From contig DUUR01000171.1 in assembly GCA_012841425.1 (NCBI GenBank), forward strand, positions 1-10,058: 10,058 nucleotides of DNA, read 5' to 3'. Shown here piece after piece: positions 6,126 through 10,058 of the stretch (position 1 is the first letter of the stretch; each line of letters opens with the position of its first letter). The DNA comes from Bacteroidales bacterium. Lineage in GTDB: Bacteria; Bacteroidota; Bacteroidia; Bacteroidales; Dysgonomonadaceae. The position numbers and the translations under genes are program-made. Under the pieces are notes generated by a model that saw only the letters and a program-made list of their open reading frames with translations, was not told the DNA's origin and searched no databases.

Positions 6126-7403
6126 TTAATCATTTTCAATTCCTATAATATTTTTGTAAATTTCTAATAATCTTCTTAAATTTTCTTGTCTATCATGTGT
6201 CTTCAGTGCATGTTCTCTAGCCGCTCTAGATAACTTCAAAGCTAAATCTTTATTATCAAATATCTCACATACATAGTGCGCTAACATATAAGGTGCATCT
6301 GATTGATACACAAAACCTTCCTCACTATGCCTCATCATATCGGATACACCACCTACATCAGAAGCTACACAAGGAACACCCAATATCATAGCTTCCCCTA
6401 ATGAATTAGGACTATTTTCAACAGATGATGGGCAAACAAATACATGAGATTTTAAGTACCTTTCACACATACTCTTTTCATCTAATGGACCTGTAAATAT
6501 AACATTATTCTCTAAACCTAATTTCATAATCATTTTTTTAATGTATTTCCCGTAATATGTCATAAGTAGCTTATCTTTTAAAGTATCAGACTTTATTATA
6601 TTTTTACCGCTAACATACAGCTTAGTATCTGGAAATCGCCTTAAAATAATAGGAAATGCCTCAAGAACATAATGTAATCCCTTTATTGGGTATTGCCCTT
6701 GGCTAAGAAAGATAGATTGCTTTTCGCATCTATCTAACTCCCATTTATGTTTATAAAATTCATCACGTAATGTTTCATTACAAAAATGATATTTTGCATT
6801 AGGGTTTATTTGTGCTGTGCATGCTTTATCCCACGTTGTTCTTCCTATAATATGGTTAGTATTCTTCAGAGCCTCTATTTCGTTTTTACCCCTCTCGCAA
6901 AATGCCCTTTTTAATCCGTAAACACTATCTCTTCTTATCAGATTCCTTAATGTAAATCCATAAATAACTTTAAAGGGTAAATTGGAAAACATATGCTTTT
7001 CTATAACTGATACTAACCCTTGAATAGATATTACAGTTTTAATATTTTCTTTTTTGCAGACATTGACCATTGAAAGTGTATGAGCTAACTCAGTCCCATA
7101 TATATGTACAAGATCAGGCTTTAAGTTATCTAACAACTTTGTGAATGACTCATAGTTTTCTATTATTTTTTTGTCCCTATCTTTAATAGGAGTAAAAGGA
7201 TAATATTTTATCTTTTCACCTTTTAACTCATTAAATTTACTAGCTTTATTACTTGGAAATGCTATAGATAATTCTACACCTTCCTTATTTGCTAAGTCTT
7301 TTGACGCATTTATTAACCAGCCACCAAATGGTGATGGCTTCTCTCCCATTAATTGACTTGCTTCTGGTAATGGAATATTAATTAACCATAGAATTTTAAA
7401 CAT
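6126..7403 (-). CDS. GT-B fold glycosyltransferase, family 4
   Basis: A 425-residue retaining glycosyltransferase acting at the cytoplasmic face on the lipid-linked oligosaccharide. The N-terminal Rossmann half (1-220) has the acceptor loop SPFGGWLIN (24-32) and DLVHIYGTE (97-105). The C-terminal half carries FLSQGQYPIKGLHYVLEAF (232-250), where the loop Lys binds the donor phosphate, VIFTGPL (301-307), SHVFVCPSSVENSPNSLGEA (319-338) with the E-x7-E pair E329/E337, and GVPCVASDVGG (342-352). No transmembrane segment is evident. The start ATG at 7403 follows AAGGTG (7415-7410) by 6 nt; that site lies inside the end of the polymerase gene, and only 3 nt separate the two genes, so they are translationally coupled. 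The donor is unknown. Confidence 0.93.
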   Translation of the reverse strand: MFKILWLINIPLPEASQLMGEKPSPFGGWLINASKDLANKEGVELSIAFPSNKASKFNELKGEKIKYYPFTPIKDRDKKIIENYESFTKLLDNLKPDLVHIYGTELAHTLSMVNVCKKENIKTVISIQGLVSVIEKHMFSNLPFKVIYGFTLRNLIRRDSVYGLKRAFCERGKNEIEALKNTNHIIGRTTWDKACTAQINPNAKYHFCNETLRDEFYKHKWELDRCEKQSIFLSQGQYPIKGLHYVLEAFPIILRRFPDTKLYVSGKNIIKSDTLKDKLLMTYYGKYIKKMIMKLGLENNVIFTGPLDEKSMCERYLKSHVFVCPSSVENSPNSLGEAMILGVPCVASDVGGVSDMMRHSEEGFVYQSDAPYMLAHYVCEIFDNKDLALKLSRAAREHALKTHDRQENLRRLLEIYKNIIGIEND

Positions 7404-7406
7404 ATA

Positions 7407-8696
7407 TTACACCTTCTTGCTTTGTTCTAGTAAATATGTGTTTGTCAGTGATAGAGCAATACCATAGAAAAACAAATTATCAATAATTCCGTCTAAAAAA
7501 GAATATCCTATAAAAACAACCAAAAACAACAGATAGTAATATAGCTTCCACCTTTTACTTACATTTATTGTTTTAAACTTGTAATAAATAAAATAATAAG
7601 ATGAAATAATCATTGAAGTTAGAAAACAACCGTAATATGCCCAAGAGCCAATTAAGAAATTATGTGGCGCTAATCTAATTGTAGTTAAATCATATCTTTT
7701 ACCTATCCCAAAGAAGAAATTCTTAACATCCGTAGTTAATATTTCGATATATTCTCTCCATAGTATAAGCCTAACATCTTTTAAACCTGCATACCTAAAT
7801 CGTCCAATACTTCTTTCAAATATGTTAAAAAGGCCCAATGGGTATCCAATTAAACTAGCTAAAACGAGTGCTATTAGAATGCTAAATTTATGATTTACCT
7901 TCTGTTTTGAAAAAACAATTAATAGTAAAATTATATTAATTATGCTTGTTATTAAAAAGGCTCTTGATTGAGTCATAAAACCAAATGCAAAAAACAAAAC
8001 CATATAAAATATTAATTTATTATTTTTAACAGTTCCTAATGATAATTTAACTATTAATACAGATATAGCTAGTGTTACTGCAACTCCATAATAGTTAGGG
8101 TCTTGATTAACCGGAATTAGCCTAAAAAAGTTCGATGTCAAAATTTCACTAGTTCTAGAAAAACTATCATAAATACCTATAAATGTTGCAACAAATACAC
8201 CAAAACAGAACCATGATCCTAAATTTAAGCTAAATTCGTTTATATTATGCCTATTATTTTTTACCAGACTCATAAAAATATATAAATTAAAGACATGTCT
8301 GATTATCTCTGTATCAATCGGACTTGTGGATTGGACTACTCCTTTTAACAGCATCAATATTAGCATAAATAATCCCAAAAATACTAATGATTTATTTACC
8401 TTAAGTTTTTCTAGTAGTAGTGTCTTTGAAAACAGTAAAATAATATATATAGCAATTAGCCCCATAGAAAATCCATCTATAATAAACATTCTTTCGTTTG
8501 CAACATAAAAAACTAAGTGATATAAATTGACAGTTGGGTTGAAAAGTATAAGGGGTAAATACAAAAATAAACCTATTAAGATTGCTCCACTAAGACCTTC
8601 TAAGTTATTTATTATTAAATATCCTATAATCGAGACAAACAATGGATAAATTAGTTCTGTTCTTGAAACAATTGTATTCTTTAAGCATCTAATCAT
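7407..8696 (-). CDS. wzy: Wzy-type O-antigen/capsule polymerase (O-antigen ligase-like membrane protein)
   Basis: A 429-residue integral membrane protein expected to polymerise flipped repeat units on the outer face of the membrane. I see about ten or more hydrophobic segments. A longer hydrophilic stretch near 290-350 would be the extracytoplasmic loop, containing RFRYAGLKDVRLILWREY and APHNFLIGSW (343-352); the PHNF motif is common in Wzy and O-antigen ligases. QDPNYYG (198-204) is another family hallmark. The frame extends to an ATG at 8702, but AGGA (8709-8706) is only 3 nt from it and 9 nt from the ATG at 8696, so I use the latter. Wzy sequences diverge strongly, so function rests on topology, motifs and context beside wzx. 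A WaaL-like ligase is the alternative. Confidence 0.85.
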   Translation of the reverse strand: MIRCLKNTIVSRTELIYPLFVSIIGYLIINNLEGLSGAILIGLFLYLPLILFNPTVNLYHLVFYVANERMFIIDGFSMGLIAIYIILLFSKTLLLEKLKVNKSLVFLGLFMLILMLLKGVVQSTSPIDTEIIRHVFNLYIFMSLVKNNRHNINEFSLNLGSWFCFGVFVATFIGIYDSFSRTSEILTSNFFRLIPVNQDPNYYGVAVTLAISVLIVKLSLGTVKNNKLIFYMVLFFAFGFMTQSRAFLITSIINIILLLIVFSKQKVNHKFSILIALVLASLIGYPLGLFNIFERSIGRFRYAGLKDVRLILWREYIEILTTDVKNFFFGIGKRYDLTTIRLAPHNFLIGSWAYYGCFLTSMIISSYYFIYYKFKTINVSKRWKLYYYLLFLVVFIGYSFLDGIIDNLFFYGIALSLTNTYLLEQSKKV

Positions 8697-8705
8697 CGGC
8701 ATACA

Positions 8706-8709
8706 TCCT
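8706..8709 (-). promoter_or_regulatory. Shine-Dalgarno core that favours the second ATG of wzy
   Basis: AGGA, 3 nt before the ATG at 8702 but 9 nt before the in-frame ATG two codons later (8696). The normal 5-10 nt spacing selects the second ATG. The motif is short, so the preference is moderate. Confidence 0.45.
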
Positions 8710-8717
8710 AATCTATT

Positions 8718-9860
8718 TTAGTTAGAGTAATTTATACTCTTGCCCCAAACAACTCTATTAACATAATCTGCATACGACAATATTATCCTTAAAACCTTAT
8801 CGGAAACATTAGGCATGCTATAATCCCCTACTAACATCAATGTATCTTTTCCTTGAGTTTCTAAGACCTCAAGTCCTTGAAGTATTCTCTCCTTCTTAAG
8901 TCCAACCATCATAACAGATGCTTCTTCCATTGCCTCAGGCCTCTCATGAGCTTGTCTAATATTAAGCGCTCTGAATCCAAGAATTGATGATTCTTCACTT
9001 ATAGTTCCACTATCACTTAGTACTGCTTTTGATTTTATTTGAAGCTTCACGTAATCATTAAATCCTAATGGTTTCATTGTCTGTATTAATGGATTAAACT
9101 GAATACCTTTAGCCTCTATCATTTTTCTAGTTCTAGGATGTGTGCTTACAATCAAAGGCATTTTATATTTTTCTGCTACAGCATTTAAACTTTCAACTAA
9201 ATCTAAGAAATTAGTTTCAGAATTAATATTTTCTTCTCTATGTGCAGATACTACAAAGTACTTTCCTTCTTCAATACCTAGCCTTTCAAGAACATCTGAT
9301 TTCTCAATATCTTCTCTTCTAGAATTAATAACTTCAAACATTGGACTACCTGTTTTTATAATTCTATCTGCAGGAATTCCTTCTCTTAATAAATATTCTC
9401 TTGCGATATCACTATAAGTAAGATTTATATCCGCTGTATGGTCTACAATCTTTCTGTTAGTCTCTTCAGGTACTCTCTGATCAAAACATCTATTTCCAGC
9501 TTCCATATGGAATATTGGAATATGTCTTCTTTTAGCTGCAATAGCACATAGGCAACTATTTGTATCTCCAAGAACTAGGAAAGCATCTGGTTTTACTTCT
9601 TCCATAATAGGATCTATCTTAATAAGAATATTTCCTATAGTTTCTACTGCTGTTCCAGTAGCTGCATTAAGGAAATAATCTGGTTTTTTCAATTTAAAAT
9701 CTTTAAAAAACACTTCATTTAATTCATAGTCATAATTTTGTCCTGTATGAACAAGGATGTGATCTATAGCTTCTGATTCATCTAACTTATTAATAACAGC
9801 TGATAATCTAATAATTTCTGGTCTCGTGCCTACAACTGTCATAACTTTTAACTTCTTCAT
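8718..9860 (-). CDS. fnlC: UDP-N-acetyl-sugar 2-epimerase of UDP-L-FucNAc synthesis (FnlC/CapG/WbjD)
   Basis: A 380-residue cytoplasmic non-hydrolysing 2-epimerase (WecB superfamily, GT-B-like fold). It converts the UDP-2-acetamido-2,6-dideoxy-L-talose made by FnlB/CapF into UDP-N-acetyl-L-fucosamine. Motifs: VGTRPEIIRLS (10-20), HTGQNYDYELNEVFF (38-52), LGDTNS (97-102), FHMEAGNRCFDQRVPEETNR (117-136), SAHREEN (205-211), STHPRTR (239-245), LSDSGTISEESS (281-292) and AHERPE (304-309). The AGNRCFDQRVPEETNRKIVDH block and the ...DYFLNAA... segment resemble the CapG/FnlC group rather than the UDP-GlcNAc 2-epimerase WecB/MnaA, and the gene directly follows fnlB/capF. Start ATG at 9860 follows GGAGGTG (9873-9867) by 6 nt; that site covers the end of fnlB. 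The family member for UDP-L-QuiNAc is the alternative, but the CapF partner argues for FucNAc. Confidence 0.93.
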   Translation of the reverse strand: MKKLKVMTVVGTRPEIIRLSAVINKLDESEAIDHILVHTGQNYDYELNEVFFKDFKLKKPDYFLNAATGTAVETIGNILIKIDPIMEEVKPDAFLVLGDTNSCLCAIAAKRRHIPIFHMEAGNRCFDQRVPEETNRKIVDHTADINLTYSDIAREYLLREGIPADRIIKTGSPMFEVINSRREDIEKSDVLERLGIEEGKYFVVSAHREENINSETNFLDLVESLNAVAEKYKMPLIVSTHPRTRKMIEAKGIQFNPLIQTMKPLGFNDYVKLQIKSKAVLSDSGTISEESSILGFRALNIRQAHERPEAMEEASVMMVGLKKERILQGLEVLETQGKDTLMLVGDYSMPNVSDKVLRIILSYADYVNRVVWGKSINYSN

Positions 9861-9863
9861 TTG

Positions 9864-10058
9864 TTACACCTCCAAATAATAAGTATCTGGCTTCTCAGGG
9901 TCAAACGGTTCATTAGCCCACATGATAGTAACCATATCTGTATCTCCAAGATTTTCAATATTATGTGTATAGCCAGTAGGTACATCTACAACTTCTAACC
10001 TATCCCCGCTAACAAAGTATTCTAAAACTTCATCTGAGGATACTTTCCTAAAACGTAT
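9864..10058 (-). CDS. fnlB: UDP-2-acetamido-2,6-dideoxy-hexulose epimerase/reductase FnlB/CapF, C-terminal part
   Basis: The last 64 codons and TAA stop of a gene whose 5' part lies beyond the window. The residues include VSGDRLEVVDVPTGYTHNIE and NLGDTDMVTIMWANEPFDPE, ending DTYYLEV. This is the C-terminal cupin half of CapF/WbjC (about 370 residues in full). There the cupin catalyses C-3 epimerisation of the CapE product, and the missing N-terminal short-chain dehydrogenase half reduces C-4 with NADPH. The HNIENLGDTDM stretch, with its His, belongs to the cupin barrel. The stop is 3 nt before fnlC, and the fnlC ribosome site lies inside its last codons, indicating coupled translation. The CapE/FnlA gene is expected just upstream, outside the window. 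Confidence 0.93.
   Translation of the reverse strand: MRFRKVSSDEVLEYFVSGDRLEVVDVPTGYTHNIENLGDTDMVTIMWANEPFDPEKPDTYYLEV

Noticed and set aside
8326..8508. Plus-strand frame of 60 codons inside wzy
   Set aside because: Antisense shadow rich in Ser, Asn and Ile from AT-rich membrane-protein coding sequence; no ribosome site or family signature.
9142..9417. Plus-strand frame of 91 codons inside fnlC
   Set aside because: Antisense to a highly conserved epimerase gene; low-complexity Ser/Leu composition, no domain.
1..10058. Search for transposase genes, CRISPR arrays, tRNA/rRNA, phage or defence genes
   Set aside because: Every complete gene fits polysaccharide synthesis. I saw no regularly spaced repeats, tRNA-like cloverleaf, insertion-sequence ends or defence domains.

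Overview
The window is a stretch of a surface-polysaccharide (capsule or exopolysaccharide) gene cluster of the Wzx/Wzy-dependent type. Every convincing gene lies on the minus strand, so transcription runs from high to low coordinates. Very AT-rich coding sequence, strong purine-rich Shine-Dalgarno sites (GGAGGTG, AAGGAGGAG, AAAGGAG), several GTG/ATG start choices and 3-70 nt gene spacing point to a low-GC Gram-positive bacterium (Bacillota, probably Clostridia or a relative). I cannot name the genus. The strong ribosome sites argue against Bacteroidota.

In order of transcription: the 3' end of fnlB/capF (9864-10058) and complete fnlC/capG (8718-9860), the last two steps of UDP-N-acetyl-L-fucosamine synthesis; a Wzy-type polymerase (7407-8696); a GT-B family 4 glycosyltransferase (6126-7403); a Wzx-type flippase (4484-6067); a GT-A glycosyltransferase (3543-4454); a TupA-like ATP-grasp amidoligase (2547-3470); an alanine dehydrogenase / N5-(carboxyethyl)ornithine synthase family oxidoreductase (1557-2531); a second, divergent TupA-like ATP-grasp protein (578-1504); a 333-nt stretch with no complete gene but a possible 3' gene remnant; and the 5' end of ugd, UDP-glucose 6-dehydrogenase (1-244).

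My reading is that the cluster builds a repeat unit containing L-FucNAc and probably glucuronic acid, flips it with Wzx and polymerises it with Wzy. The unusual part is the three-gene block 578-3470: two ATP-grasp amidoligases of the TupA family around an opine-dehydrogenase-like enzyme. Together with ugd this suggests that the polysaccharide carries an amide-linked amino acid, possibly an N-(1-carboxyethyl) (opine-type) amino acid made in situ and joined to a uronic-acid carboxyl or an amino-sugar. This is inference from gene content, not shown by the sequence alone.

Other points are the ugd start, where the expected ATG reads ATA behind a perfect Shine-Dalgarno site, and several genes whose ribosome-binding sites favour a start downstream of the longest open frame.
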